From assembly GCA_945862125.1 (NCBI GenBank), contig CAMAYC010000005.1, forward strand, positions 1 to 64,000: a stretch of DNA of 64,000 nt, in the 5' to 3' direction. Below the pieces are notes generated by a model. That model saw only the letters and a list, made by a program, of their open reading frames with translations, searched no databases and was not told the DNA's origin. The translations under genes were made by a program, and so were the position numbers. This document shows, piece after piece, positions 8,167 to 21,357 of this stretch. The first letter of the stretch is position 1; the number at the start of each line of letters is the position of its first letter. Source of the stretch: Reyranella massiliensis 521 (GTDB lineage Bacteria > Pseudomonadota > Alphaproteobacteria > Reyranellales > Reyranellaceae).

Positions 8167-9483
8167 ATGCTTGAATTCGGGGGCCTGCTGGCCGTTATTC
8201 TCCTTGTCGCCGCCAACGGCTTCTTCGTGGCGGCCGAATTCTCCCTCGTCGCCGTCCGCCGCAGCCGAGTCGTCGAACTGGTCGCCGCCGGAAAGATGAA
8301 TGCCAAGGCGCTGGAGCGCGCCCTGGAGCATCTCGACTCCAACCTTGCCGCCACCCAGCTCGGCATAACCATCTCCTCGCTGGCGCTCGGCTGGATCGGC
8401 GAGCCCGCGATCGCACACCTGATCGAGCCCGTGCTGGCCGGCAGCGTCGGATCGATTGCCGGGATCAGCGCCTATGCCATCGCGGTCGCGCTCTCGTTCA
8501 TCGTCATCACTGCGTTGCATATCGTGCTGGGCGAACTCGCGCCCAAGAGCCTGGCTCTCCAGCGCAGCGAAAGCACGGCGCTTTGGATCGTGCGGCCTCT
8601 CGGCCTGTTCCGCTGGCTGTTGAGCCCGGCGATTGCCGTGCTGAACGGCCTCGGCAATCTCGTGCTTCGCCTCTGTGGCCTGAAGCCCGGGACGGGCGAG
8701 GCGGCGCTGCATTCGACCGGCGAGCTGAAGCTCCTGGTCGCCGAAAGCCAGGAGGCGGGCCTGCTGCAGGAGACGCAGGAGGAAGTCGTGGTACGGGCTC
8801 TCGATATCGGAAGCCGTCGCATCGGCGAGATCATGACGCCGCGCACCGACGTCGACTGGATCGATGCCGGCGACGATCCGGCGGCAATCCTGAAAACCAT
8901 CCTCGACAGCCGGCACGAGCAGCTCCTCGTCGCGCGGGGCACCGTCGACGAACTACAGGGCGTGGTGGCGAAGCGAGACCTGCTCACCCAGGTGCTTGGC
9001 GGCGGCGCGCTCGATCCGCTTGCCGTGATCGGCAAACCGCTCCTGGTCCATGAATCGACATCGATCTTTGCGGTGCTGGACCAGTTCAAGCAGGCGCCGG
9101 TGCGGTTGGTGGTGGTCGTCGACGAGTACGGCGGGCTGGAGGGGATCGTCACCCAGTCCGATCTGTTGGAAGCGCTCGCGGGCGATCTGCCCGGCCTGGA
9201 AGGCGAGGAGCCGGACATCTTCGAATGCGACGACGGCGCGTTGCTCGTCGACGGCATGGCGCCGGTCCACGGCGTCTTCGAGCGGCTCGGCCTCAAGCTG
9301 CCGGACAAGGTCGGGTTCCACACCATCGCGGGCTTCGTGCTGGGCGAGTTCGGCCGCCTGCCCAAGGCCGGCGAGTGGTTCACCTACCAGGACTGGCGCT
9401 TCCAGGTCGTCGACATGGATGGAAGACGCATCGACAAGCTGCGGGTAACCCGCGAGCCTAGCGGGCCGGCGGCGCCAGGGTGA
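8167..9483 (+). CDS. CNNM/HlyC-CorC family membrane protein
   Basis: The 438-residue protein has an N-terminal DUF21 (CNNM) transmembrane domain (about residues 1-190), a pair of CBS domains (about 210-335, with the MTPRTDVDWID start and DEYGGLEGIVTQSDLLEAL), and a C-terminal CorC_HlyC domain (about 350-430). Such proteins are implicated in Mg2+/Co2+ efflux or in membrane adaptation; the old name hemolysin is misleading. Its last 26 bp overlap the convergent acylase gene. Confidence 0.88.
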   Translation: MLEFGGLLAVILLVAANGFFVAAEFSLVAVRRSRVVELVAAGKMNAKALERALEHLDSNLAATQLGITISSLALGWIGEPAIAHLIEPVLAGSVGSIAGISAYAIAVALSFIVITALHIVLGELAPKSLALQRSESTALWIVRPLGLFRWLLSPAIAVLNGLGNLVLRLCGLKPGTGEAALHSTGELKLLVAESQEAGLLQETQEEVVVRALDIGSRRIGEIMTPRTDVDWIDAGDDPAAILKTILDSRHEQLLVARGTVDELQGVVAKRDLLTQVLGGGALDPLAVIGKPLLVHESTSIFAVLDQFKQAPVRLVVVVDEYGGLEGIVTQSDLLEALAGDLPGLEGEEPDIFECDDGALLVDGMAPVHGVFERLGLKLPDKVGFHTIAGFVLGEFGRLPKAGEWFTYQDWRFQVVDMDGRRIDKLRVTREPSGPAAPG

Positions 9484-11902
9484 GCGTACCGACCGCGGTG
9501 CGGGCATTCTCCGCGCGGGTGCCGGCGATCTCGATGTAGCGCAGCGCCTGCCAGCGCTCGACGAAGTTGCGCGACCAGGGCGACAGCATGTTGCCCGACT
9601 GGCCGAGCGGGATGGCGAAGCGGCTGTTGTCGAGATCGGCGAAATCGTAGACGGCGCGATAGCCGGCGCCATGCGTGGCATCGAAGGGCCGCGGCCCGCG
9701 ATACGAAGGCTGGGCGCGGTTGAGCGTCTGCGCGCCGCCGTCCGAGGGGAAGCGCACCGAGGCGAGGTCGCGCAGCAGCGGCACGCCGTCGAACAGCGGA
9801 TGGCGGTGGACCGCGAGGTGCGCGCGGCCCCATTGCCACTTGTCGAGGTCGGCGCCTTGCTGCCTTGCGATGCTGTCGAGCGCCCGCTCGAGTGCCTGCG
9901 CGATGGCATCGTCGCAGGTCTCGGTGGTGCGCGTGCCGCCGTCGTCGCACCAGCCCGGCTTTTCCCGCAGGATGCGCGCCAGCAGGGCGACGTTGGGCGT
10001 GGTCAGCGATTCGTAGAGCGCTTCGCCCAGCTCGTCGGCTAGCAGGCCACGCTGCAGTTCGGTGAGCCAGGCGGTGTAGATCAGCGGCTCCGGCCGGCCC
10101 GCCAGCATGAAGTGGTTCCAACTCGCCAGCGCGGCGTGCGCCTTCGCGGCGCGCGGGTTGCGCGGTGCCGACTTCAGCAGCAGCGGCACCATGTCGACCG
10201 CATCGAGCGAGAGATTGTCGGCCTGGATCACGATCATGCCGTAGACGGGATGGCGCTCGACCTCTTGCAGCATCTGGTTGGCGCGGCGCTGGCGATAGGG
10301 CTCGGCCCAGTCCCGGCTGATGAAGTAGCGGTAGTTGTCCGGCACCACGCGGGCGTTGGCGTTGACGAGGACGCCGCTGGCCGGATTGTAGGCACGGGGG
10401 AGCGCGTCGAACGGCACGAAGCCCGCCCAGTCGAATTCGCCGGTCCAGCCCGGCACCGGCATCGAGCCATCGCCCTTGCGCCGAATCGGCACGCGCGCCG
10501 GCGAGAGCAAGCCGGTGTTCCCGGCGGTGTCGGCATAGACTATGTTCTGCATCGGCGAGACGATCTTGCGCGCCGCCGTCTGGAATTCTTCCCAGTTCTG
10601 AGCCAGGCCGAGGCGGGCGAAGCCTTCGCCCGAGGTGTCGGCGCCGTCGAGCGCGGTGGCCTGCAAGGCCAGCACGTGGCCGGCCGGTGAGAGGTTGGCC
10701 GGGTCGTCACGACGGGCCAGGAAATCGTCGATCACCACGCCATGCCGGGTCTGGCGCACGCGCAGCGACACGGGCTCGCCCCACAGGACATTGATCGTCT
10801 CTTCGCGCACCGCGAACGGCCTGGCGCCGTCGGGGGTGATGTAGCGGCCGGGATCGGTCGGATCGACGCGCTCGACGAAGAGATCCTGGCTGTCGAGGTT
10901 GGTGGTGGTGAATCCCCAGCCGATGGTGCCGTTGTGGCCGAGCACGATGGCGGGCGAGCCCGGCGAGGAAGCGCCGCGGATGTCGAAGCCCGGCCCGACC
11001 AGGCGCGCGAGATACCAGATGCCGGGAAAGGTGAGCGCCAGGTGCGGATCGTTGGCGAGCAGCGGCTTGCCCGACACGGCATGGGCGCCCGACAGCACCC
11101 ATTCGTTCGAGGCCTCGCGCTTCTGCGTCGCGTTATTGTCAGTGGCGCGATAGAGCCGATCGAGGTCGATGCCCTGCGTCGCGGCACGCACCAGCGACAG
11201 CGTGGCGTCGCCGTTGTCGCCCGACGGCTCGATCAGGAATTTCACGCCGTCATCGCCGATCTTGCGGGCGAGGCGCAGCCTCAGGAGTTCGGCGCGCCAA
11301 TTGCCGTCGAGGCCGAGCGCCATCAGCTTGCCCCACACCAGCGAATCGGCAGGCCGCCACGGCTCGGGCCGGTAGCGGCCGCCCGACAGAAGTTTGAGGA
11401 GGGTGAGCTCGAGCCCGTACTGCTGGTCGTCGTCCTTCAGCCAGGCGTTGACGCCGGCGGCGTAGGCTTCGAGCTGGGTCCGCGTGCCGGGCGACAGGGC
11501 ATTCACGCTTTCGCTGGCCTGGCGGTACAGTCCGAGGCCGCGCATGGTGCGGTCGGTGTCGATCAGGCCGCTGCCGACCACCGACGGCGGCACGATCTCG
11601 GAGAGGCGGCCCTGGCCGAGCCGGCGCGTCATTTCCATCTGCCAGAAGCGGTCCTGGGCATGGACGTAGCCAAGGCCAAAGGCGGCATCCTCGATCGATC
11701 CCGCGATGATGTGCGGCACCGCGTTCTTGTCGCGCTGGATCTCGACCGGGGCTTTCAGGCCGGCCGCCTCGACTTGGCCGCTATAAGGCGGCAGTGCGCC
11801 ACGCACCTGGAAATAGGTGCCGATCAGGAAGATCAGGACCGCAAGCCCGAGGCCGGCCACGAACTTCGCGAGACCGGCACCGATACGGACGAGTGCCCGC
11901 AC
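9458..11902 (-). CDS. Penicillin acylase family Ntn hydrolase
   Basis: The 814-residue protein starts at GTG 11902 with a hydrophobic signal or anchor helix (about residues 10-30). The precursor splits into alpha and beta chains; the nucleophilic serine that would start the beta chain lies in REASNEWVLSG, followed by KPLLANDPHL and the NGTIGWGFTTTN region. Length matches penicillin G acylase and acyl-homoserine-lactone acylases. It hydrolyses amide bonds of an N-acylated substrate, probably in the periplasm. Which acyl amide is used cannot be read from sequence; quorum-signal degradation is one family role. Confidence 0.87.
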   Translation of the reverse strand: MRALVRIGAGLAKFVAGLGLAVLIFLIGTYFQVRGALPPYSGQVEAAGLKAPVEIQRDKNAVPHIIAGSIEDAAFGLGYVHAQDRFWQMEMTRRLGQGRLSEIVPPSVVGSGLIDTDRTMRGLGLYRQASESVNALSPGTRTQLEAYAAGVNAWLKDDDQQYGLELTLLKLLSGGRYRPEPWRPADSLVWGKLMALGLDGNWRAELLRLRLARKIGDDGVKFLIEPSGDNGDATLSLVRAATQGIDLDRLYRATDNNATQKREASNEWVLSGAHAVSGKPLLANDPHLALTFPGIWYLARLVGPGFDIRGASSPGSPAIVLGHNGTIGWGFTTTNLDSQDLFVERVDPTDPGRYITPDGARPFAVREETINVLWGEPVSLRVRQTRHGVVIDDFLARRDDPANLSPAGHVLALQATALDGADTSGEGFARLGLAQNWEEFQTAARKIVSPMQNIVYADTAGNTGLLSPARVPIRRKGDGSMPVPGWTGEFDWAGFVPFDALPRAYNPASGVLVNANARVVPDNYRYFISRDWAEPYRQRRANQMLQEVERHPVYGMIVIQADNLSLDAVDMVPLLLKSAPRNPRAAKAHAALASWNHFMLAGRPEPLIYTAWLTELQRGLLADELGEALYESLTTPNVALLARILREKPGWCDDGGTRTTETCDDAIAQALERALDSIARQQGADLDKWQWGRAHLAVHRHPLFDGVPLLRDLASVRFPSDGGAQTLNRAQPSYRGPRPFDATHGAGYRAVYDFADLDNSRFAIPLGQSGNMLSPWSRNFVERWQALRYIEIAGTRAENARTAVGTLTLAPPAR

Positions 11903-11906
11903 GGTC

Positions 11907-13064
11907 TCAGCCGCCGATGTAGGACAGGATGGCCTGGCGGTCGCTGTCGAGATCGGGCGCGGCGCGTCGCGTCTTCGGGTCCTCGAAGGCGGACATCTTC
12001 AACGGGTTGCCGGCGAGCGTCAGCGTACCGCCGCTGCCGTCCGGTACCTCGACCAGCATGTTGCGCGCCGCGACCTGCGGATGGGCAATGGCCTGCTTCA
12101 CGTTATTGATCGGGCCGCACGGCACGCCGCCCTTGGAGACGACGGCGATCCAGTGATCGGTCGTGTTGGTCTTCAGCACCGACTCGATCTCGTGCTTCAG
12201 TTTCTTCTGGGCTTTCTGGCGCAGCGCGTTCGACTTGTACGCGGGGTCGGTCGCCATGTCGGGCCGGCCGAGCGCCTCGCACATCTTGATGAACAGGCTG
12301 TCGTTGCCGGCAGCGATGATCATCGAGCCGTCGGACGTGGTGAAAGCCTCGAACGGCGTGATGGTCGGGTGGCGCGCGCCGAGCGGGCCGGGGATTTCCT
12401 TCTCGACCGTGTAGCGCATGATCGCGTTCTCGAGCAGCGCGAGCTGGCAGTCGAACATCGCGATATCGACCTTGGTGGACTCGCCGGTCTTGAGGCGATG
12501 GACGATCGCGGCGTTCACCGCGACGGCGGTGTAGAGGCCGGCGCCGATGTCGCCGATCGACATGCCGACGCGGGAGGGCGGCTGCCCCTCGTTGCCGGTG
12601 ATGCTCATGATGCCGCCCTGGCCCTGCATGACCATGTCGTAGGCGGGATCCTTGGAGTTCGGGCCGGTGTGGCCGAAACCGGAGGCCGAGGCGTAGATCA
12701 GCTTGGGATATTTCTTGTGCAGCGTCTCCCAGCCGTAGCCCAGCTTCTCCATCGTGCCGGGGCGGAAGTTCTCGACCACCACGTCGGCCTTCTCGAGCAG
12801 CTTCTCGAAGATCTTGCGGTCGGCGTCGCTCTTGAGGTCGAGCGCGATGCTTTCCTTGCCGCGGTTGACCGAGGCGAAGTAGGTCGACTTGCCGTTGATG
12901 AAGGGACCGTAGGCGCGGGCGTCGTCGCCGCCCTTGGGCGGCTCGACCTTGATCACCCGCGCGCCCATCTCGGCCATCAGCAGGGTGCAGTAGGGTCCGG
13001 CCAGGATGCGGGAGAGGTCGACGACGACGATGCCCGACAGGGGGCCTTTGGTGTTCTGGGTCAT
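11907..13064 (-). CDS. Class III CoA transferase (CaiB/BaiF family)
   Basis: The 385-residue protein begins with the family opener LSGIVVVDLSRILAGPYCTL, has KVEPPKGGDDAR and RGKESIALDLK, and the catalytic aspartate in DPAYDMVMQGQGG. Family III transferases move CoA between carboxylic acids via acyl-enzyme anhydrides. It lies four bases upstream of the acylase gene on the same strand and just downstream of the EamA gene, so the three may be one unit. Candidate substrates (formyl-, carnitinyl-, succinyl-CoA) are not distinguishable. Confidence 0.9.
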   Translation of the reverse strand: MTQNTKGPLSGIVVVDLSRILAGPYCTLLMAEMGARVIKVEPPKGGDDARAYGPFINGKSTYFASVNRGKESIALDLKSDADRKIFEKLLEKADVVVENFRPGTMEKLGYGWETLHKKYPKLIYASASGFGHTGPNSKDPAYDMVMQGQGGIMSITGNEGQPPSRVGMSIGDIGAGLYTAVAVNAAIVHRLKTGESTKVDIAMFDCQLALLENAIMRYTVEKEIPGPLGARHPTITPFEAFTTSDGSMIIAAGNDSLFIKMCEALGRPDMATDPAYKSNALRQKAQKKLKHEIESVLKTNTTDHWIAVVSKGGVPCGPINNVKQAIAHPQVAARNMLVEVPDGSGGTLTLAGNPLKMSAFEDPKTRRAAPDLDSDRQAILSYIGG

Positions 13065-13073
13065 CCCAGTTTC

Positions 13074-13949
13074 TTAGCCAGTGGGCCGTCGTGAATCCAG
13101 CCACACGTTGGCAGCGGCGGCGGCAATGACGATGGCGCCGCCGATCAAGGTGAGGTCGTCCGGCTTTTCGCCATCGAACAGCCACACCCAGATCGGCCCC
13201 AGGACCAGTTCGAGCAGGCCAAGCAAGGCAGCCCGGCCGGCGGGAATGCGCTTGAGGCTGGCCATGTAGAGCAGGAGTCCCCCAACGAGCTGGCCGGGAC
13301 TGAGCGCAAAGAGCCAGGGCACCTGCGACCATGTGACATTCTCGGGATGGGCGAAGGGGAGCGCGACCAGGCCCGATATCACACCCGCCAGCCAGATCGC
13401 CGGCGCCATGCCGACATCGCGGCGATGGCGCACGACCACGTAGTTGCCGCTCATGCAGAGCACGACGATGAACGCCACCGCCATCCCGGCCAGCGCGCCG
13501 GCCTGCAGGGAGCCTGCGACGCTGATGGCAAGCCCCACGACCGCGACCGCCATGGCGAGGACGGTATGGGTGTGCAGTTTCTCGCCGAGGAAAAGCCGGG
13601 CCGCGATCGCGGTAATGAAGGGCGTCGCCCCGAACATGATCAGGACGTTGGCCACGGGTGCGAGACCCAGCGCCAGAATGAAGGACACGAAGCTGCCGGC
13701 GAGCAGAACCGCGCTCAGCAGCAGGGCGGGGCCCGCATTGCGAACGTCGATCCAGATGCGGCGATACTGCCACAGCAGCAGGGGCAACATCGTGACCACG
13801 AGGAAGGCGGAACGCCAGAACGAGACGTCCCAGGCGGGCAGGTCGATGCGGCGGACGATGACGCCCGCAGTGCTGAAGATCACGGCGGCAGCGACCGCAC
13901 AGAAGGCACCGAGCGCCGCGGAGCCAGGGGAAGGTGGAGGAGTTGCCAT
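13074..13949 (-). CDS. EamA/DMT-superfamily transporter
   Basis: The 291-residue protein from ATG 13949 has ten hydrophobic segments in two EamA repeats, with the typical ends GATPFITAIAARLFLGEKLH (repeat 1) and LLELVLGPIWVWLFDGEKPD (repeat 2). It is an inner-membrane drug/metabolite exporter of unknown substrate. A long antisense-like extension upstream of 13949 is not credible because it runs opposite the hydrolase gene and is arginine- and histidine-rich. Confidence 0.87.
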   Translation of the reverse strand: MATPPPSPGSAALGAFCAVAAAVIFSTAGVIVRRIDLPAWDVSFWRSAFLVVTMLPLLLWQYRRIWIDVRNAGPALLLSAVLLAGSFVSFILALGLAPVANVLIMFGATPFITAIAARLFLGEKLHTHTVLAMAVAVVGLAISVAGSLQAGALAGMAVAFIVVLCMSGNYVVVRHRRDVGMAPAIWLAGVISGLVALPFAHPENVTWSQVPWLFALSPGQLVGGLLLYMASLKRIPAGRAALLGLLELVLGPIWVWLFDGEKPDDLTLIGGAIVIAAAAANVWLDSRRPTG

Positions 13950-13979
13950 CTTGGTTCCGGCTGTGAATAAGGACTGGCC

Positions 13980-14972
13980 GTGCAGACGTCCATTGCTTCT
14001 CTCGATCTCCCAACCTTTCGCCCCCGCTTCCCCTGGTGGGGCGGCGACCTGCAGACCGTCGCCAACCGGCTGCGGCCCGCCCGGACCAGCCTCGCGCCAC
14101 ATGCCAGCGAGCGGCTTTCGTTTCCTTTGGCGGACGGCACGGGCGACACGTTGCTCGCCATGTTCGATCGGCCCGCGGAGCCGCGGTCTGGCACACCGCT
14201 GGTTTTGCTGATCCATGGCCTGACCGGCGCCGAAGACAGCCACTATATGCGGAGCATGTCGTGGTTGATGCTCGAGCGCGGCCATCGCGTCCTGCGCCTC
14301 AACCTGCGCGGCGCGGGTCCGTCGCGGGCGCTCTGCCGCGAGCACTACTACGCCGGCCGCAGCCAGGACTTCCGGATGCTGCTGGCGCTGCTGCCGGAAG
14401 ACCTCACGCGGGACGGGCTGGTCGCGGTCGGCTATTCGCTGGGCGGCGCGATGCTGTTGAAGTATCTCGGCGAGGAGGGCGGGGCATCGCCCCTCAAGGC
14501 GGCGGCCAGCGTCTGCGCCCCGATCGATCTGGCCATCACCTGCCGCAACATGATGCGCACCCGCAACGGGCTCTACCACCACCACATCCTGAGACAGATG
14601 AAGATCGAAGCGACAGGCGAGGGAGCCGTGCTCTCGGCCGAGGAGCGCAGCGGCATCCTGCGCGCGCGCACGGTGTGGGAATACGACGACGTCTTCATCG
14701 CGCCGCACTACGGCTTCGGTACCGCAGAGAATTACTACGAGACCTGCAAGCCGCTGCGCTTCATGGCGGACATCCGCGTGCCGACGCTCGCCCTGGCGGC
14801 GGGCGACGATCCCTGGATTCCCGAAGCGCTCTATCGCGGCTACGACTGGGCGGCCAACAAGGCGCTCGTGCCGCTGCTGCCGGGGGCAGGCGGCCATGTC
14901 GGCTTCCACGGCGCGGGGAGCGAGCAGCCGTGGAGCGACATCGCCATCGCGAGGTTCTTCGACCATGGGTGA
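13980..14972 (+). CDS. Alpha/beta hydrolase, YheT-like
   Basis: The 330-residue protein starts at GTG 13980. It shows FPWWGGDLQTVANRL, the oxyanion HGLTGAEDSHYMRS segment, the nucleophile elbow GYSLGGAM (serine), and late DDPWIP and GGHVGF motifs supplying the aspartate and histidine. This matches the YheT/ABHD1-3 group of esterases, whose physiological substrate is poorly defined. It is divergent from the EamA exporter with a 30-bp gap. Confidence 0.88.
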   Translation: MQTSIASLDLPTFRPRFPWWGGDLQTVANRLRPARTSLAPHASERLSFPLADGTGDTLLAMFDRPAEPRSGTPLVLLIHGLTGAEDSHYMRSMSWLMLERGHRVLRLNLRGAGPSRALCREHYYAGRSQDFRMLLALLPEDLTRDGLVAVGYSLGGAMLLKYLGEEGGASPLKAAASVCAPIDLAITCRNMMRTRNGLYHHHILRQMKIEATGEGAVLSAEERSGILRARTVWEYDDVFIAPHYGFGTAENYYETCKPLRFMADIRVPTLALAAGDDPWIPEALYRGYDWAANKALVPLLPGAGGHVGFHGAGSEQPWSDIAIARFFDHG

Positions 14973-15107
14973 GGCCGACCCGATGACCTTGCTTATAAGT
15001 ATTGTCGGTTCTCTCGCGGCCCTCATCCTGGCGTGGCGGGCCTATCGTGGTGCGTCGGCCGAGCAGGAGGAGCGCAAGCGGGAGAAAGAAGAGCGCGACC
15101 GGCGGCG

Positions 15108-15111
<4 letters not shown>
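14965..15111 (+). CDS. Small single-pass membrane protein
   Basis: A 48-residue frame starts at ATG 14965, overlapping the hydrolase stop by 8 bp (an internal ATG at 14983 is the alternative). It encodes one hydrophobic helix (MTLLISIVGSLAALILAW) followed by a highly charged tail of Glu, Lys and Arg ending EERDRRR. This topology, a helix plus a charged cytosolic coil, is common in genuine small bacterial membrane proteins, but there is no recognisable family. It converges on the Nudix gene, with a 4-bp overlap of ends. Confidence 0.5.
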
Positions 15112-18913
<3,802 letters not shown>

Positions 18914-18924
18914 GGAGAAGTATC

Positions 18925-19806
18925 ATGGCGAAAATCGCCTTCATCGGTCTCGGCAACATGGGTGGCCCGATGGCCGCCAACCTCGCCAAGGCGCAGCATC
19001 ACGTGATCGCCTTCGACCTGTCGGACGCAGCCGTGGCGGCCGCGGTCGAGAAAGGCGCGCACAGGGCGGCTTCGGCAGCGGAGGCGGTCAAGGGCGCCGA
19101 GATCGTCGTTACCATGCTGCCGGCCGGCAAGCATGTGCGCGAGGTCTACGAGAAGGACGTGCTGCCCAACGTCGCCAAGGGCACGCTGCTGATCGACTGC
19201 TCCACCATCGACGTCGACAGCGCCCGCCACGTCGCGGCGCTGGCCGGGAAGGCGGGCATGGAGATGGTCGACGCGCCGGTGTCGGGCGGCGTCGGCGGCG
19301 CCACGGCGGGGACGCTCACCTTCATGGTCGGCGGTGGCGACGGCGCCTTTGGCAAGGCCAAGCAGATCCTGGAGAAGATGGGCAAGAACATCGTGCACGC
19401 AGGTGCCAGCGGCAACGGCCAGGCCGCCAAGATCTGCAACAACATGATCCTGGGCGTCTCGATGGTCGCCGTCAGCGAGGCCTTCATGCTCGCCAAGCGG
19501 CTGGGCCTCGATGCCCAGAAGATGTTCGACGTCGTGTCGACCTCGTCGGGCTCCTGCTGGTCGCTGATCAACTACTGTCCGGTGCCGGGCCCGGTGCCGG
19601 CGTCGCCCGCCAACCGCGACTACCAGGCGGGTTTTACCGCGGCGATGATGCTGAAGGACCTCATGCTGGCCCAGCAGGCGGCGAGCGCGGCCGGCGCCAG
19701 CACGCCTCTGGGGGCCGAGGCGGCGCAGCTCTTCAGTCTGTTCGTCAACAGCGGCAATTCGGCCAAGGATTTCTCGGGCATCATCAAGATGCTGGACGGC
19801 AAGTGA
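18925..19806 (+). CDS. mmsB: 3-hydroxyisobutyrate dehydrogenase
   Basis: The 293-residue protein has the Rossmann opener IAFIGLGNMGGPMAANL, the substrate motif DAPVSGGVGGATAGTLTFMV and the catalytic-lysine motif GNGQAAKICNNMI of the beta-hydroxyacid dehydrogenase family. It oxidises 3-hydroxyisobutyrate to methylmalonate semialdehyde with NAD+. ATG 18925 is preceded by GGGAGAAG. It completes a three-gene valine-degradation set; the methylmalonate-semialdehyde dehydrogenase is not in the window. Confidence 0.93.
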   Translation: MAKIAFIGLGNMGGPMAANLAKAQHHVIAFDLSDAAVAAAVEKGAHRAASAAEAVKGAEIVVTMLPAGKHVREVYEKDVLPNVAKGTLLIDCSTIDVDSARHVAALAGKAGMEMVDAPVSGGVGGATAGTLTFMVGGGDGAFGKAKQILEKMGKNIVHAGASGNGQAAKICNNMILGVSMVAVSEAFMLAKRLGLDAQKMFDVVSTSSGSCWSLINYCPVPGPVPASPANRDYQAGFTAAMMLKDLMLAQQAASAAGASTPLGAEAAQLFSLFVNSGNSAKDFSGIIKMLDGK

Positions 19807-19813
19807 GGCCCTG

Positions 19814-20500
19814 ATGATCACACTCTACGATCTCGCTTTCGACGACGATCGTCGCCCCAGTCCGTTCTGCTGGCGCGCCAAGTTCGCGCTCGCGCACAAG
19901 GGTCTCGACTACACCAATGTGCCGATGGGGTTCACCGAGAAGGAGAAGATCGCCTTCGCCGATTCCAAGACCGTGCCGGTGATCCAGGACGGCGAGAAGC
20001 CGGTCAAGGACAGCTGGGCCATCGCCGTCTACCTGGATGAAATGTATCCGGAACGGTTGCTGCTCAAGAGCGAGATGGGCCGCTCCTACGCACGCTTCAT
20101 CAACGGCTGGGCCGACGTCGTGGTGAACGGCGCGATCTTCCCGATGGTGGTGGGTGATCTCTATGACCGCGTGCGGCCGCAGGACAAGGAATACATCGCC
20201 GAGTCGCGCGGCGCGCGGCTGGGCACGAAGGACTTCACGTCTTTCCAGGCCAAGGCGCGGGAGAAGGGACTGACGGCGTTCCGGGCGGCGCTCGAGCCCG
20301 CGCGCCGGGCATTGCGCGAGCAGAAGTTCCTGTCGGGCGCCGAGGCCGCCTATCCCGACTATATCCTCGCCGGCACCTTCATGTGGCCGCGCACGATCAG
20401 TCCGCTCGAGCTCCTGGAAGCCGACGACCCGGTCTATGCCTGGCGCGAGCGCATGCTCGACCTGTTCGACGGGATGGCCCGCAAGGCGAAGGCGGCGTAG
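19814..20500 (+). CDS. Glutathione S-transferase family protein
   Basis: The 228-residue protein has an N-terminal thioredoxin-like domain (ITLYDLAFDDDRRPSPFCWR with a PFC motif near residue 17, then TVPVIQDGEKPVKDSWAIAV with the cis-proline and glutathione-contacting serine) and an all-helical C-terminal domain. It starts 7 bp after mmsB, so is probably co-transcribed. Substrate unknown; roles could include isomerisation or detoxification of reactive acyl intermediates such as methacrylyl-CoA, which is a speculation from context. Confidence 0.83.
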   Translation: MITLYDLAFDDDRRPSPFCWRAKFALAHKGLDYTNVPMGFTEKEKIAFADSKTVPVIQDGEKPVKDSWAIAVYLDEMYPERLLLKSEMGRSYARFINGWADVVVNGAIFPMVVGDLYDRVRPQDKEYIAESRGARLGTKDFTSFQAKAREKGLTAFRAALEPARRALREQKFLSGAEAAYPDYILAGTFMWPRTISPLELLEADDPVYAWRERMLDLFDGMARKAKAA

Positions 20501-20526
20501 AAGTCGAAAGATCCTGGGAGTAGGCC

Positions 20527-21036
20527 GTGCCGGACACAGACGCAAAACCCTTCGATCCGGCCGAGCACCGCTTCGGGCCGACGCACTGGTTCGAAGACCT
20601 GAAGATCGGCCAGAAGTTCTATATCAACTCGCGCACCCAGACTGAGGCGCTGTTCTCCGCGTTCCAGCTTGCGAGCGGCGACAATCACCCGATCCACTAC
20701 GATCGCGAATACTGCAAGGCGCTCGGGCATCGGGACATGCTGGCGCACGGGCTGCAGGTGGCGATCCAGGGGGCGGCCGGCGGCGGGATCTTTCCGCATG
20801 TCGTGGGCGAGTCGCTGGTCGGGTTCCTCGAACAGTCGTCGCGGTTCCTGAAGCCGGTCTATGTCGGCGACACGCTCTATCCAATGCTGACGGTGAGCGA
20901 GCTGAAGCCGGGCCGCACGACGGGCGTTGCCGTTCTGAAGCTCACCATCCACAACCAGAAGGGTGAGTTGGTGAGCGACGGCGAGCACAAGTATCTTATC
21001 AAGAAGCGGCCACAGCAAAGGGGAACGGGACCATGA
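20527..21036 (+). CDS. MaoC-family hot-dog dehydratase
   Basis: The 169-residue protein starts at GTG 20527 and has the MaoC hydratase-2 dyad region in SGDNHPIHYDREYCKALGH (Asp and His), with KPVYVGDTLYPMLTV later. Such enzymes hydrate 2-enoyl-CoA or dehydrate 3-hydroxyacyl-CoA. It overlaps the next start by 4 bp, linking it to a small ABM-domain protein. Substrate unknown. Confidence 0.85.
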   Translation: MPDTDAKPFDPAEHRFGPTHWFEDLKIGQKFYINSRTQTEALFSAFQLASGDNHPIHYDREYCKALGHRDMLAHGLQVAIQGAAGGGIFPHVVGESLVGFLEQSSRFLKPVYVGDTLYPMLTVSELKPGRTTGVAVLKLTIHNQKGELVSDGEHKYLIKKRPQQRGTGP

Positions 21037-21317
21037 TCGGCGTTATCGCGAAACTGACCATCAAGCCTGGGACCAACACCGATTTCGAGGCGACAATGAA
21101 GGCCTTGCAGGCCAAGGTGCAGGCCGACGAGCCGGGCAACAAGCTCTACGCCCTGCACAAGACGGCGGACGTTAATGTCTACGTCATGCTGGAACGATAC
21201 GATGACCAGGCGGCCTTGGATGCGCATCGCGCGGCGCCGCACTTCAAGGAACTCGGCCGCAAGCTCGGCGACTATCTCGCCGGCCGCCCTGACGTCCAGG
21301 TGATGCAGGAAGTCTGA
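21033..21317 (+). CDS. ABM-domain putative quinol monooxygenase
   Basis: The 94-residue protein fits the antibiotic-biosynthesis-monooxygenase (YgiN-like) dimeric alpha/beta-barrel fold: MIGVIAKLTIKPGTNTDFEA, a central YALHKTADVNVYVMLERYDD strand pair and a HRAAPHFKEL helix with the typical histidine. YgiN acts on menadiol; other members act on heme or polyketides. It is coupled to the MaoC gene (ATGA overlap). Confidence 0.82.
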   Translation: MIGVIAKLTIKPGTNTDFEATMKALQAKVQADEPGNKLYALHKTADVNVYVMLERYDDQAALDAHRAAPHFKELGRKLGDYLAGRPDVQVMQEV

Positions 21318-21357
21318 GGCCCGGACCGGGCATCAGCACGGATTGTCGAGAGGATCG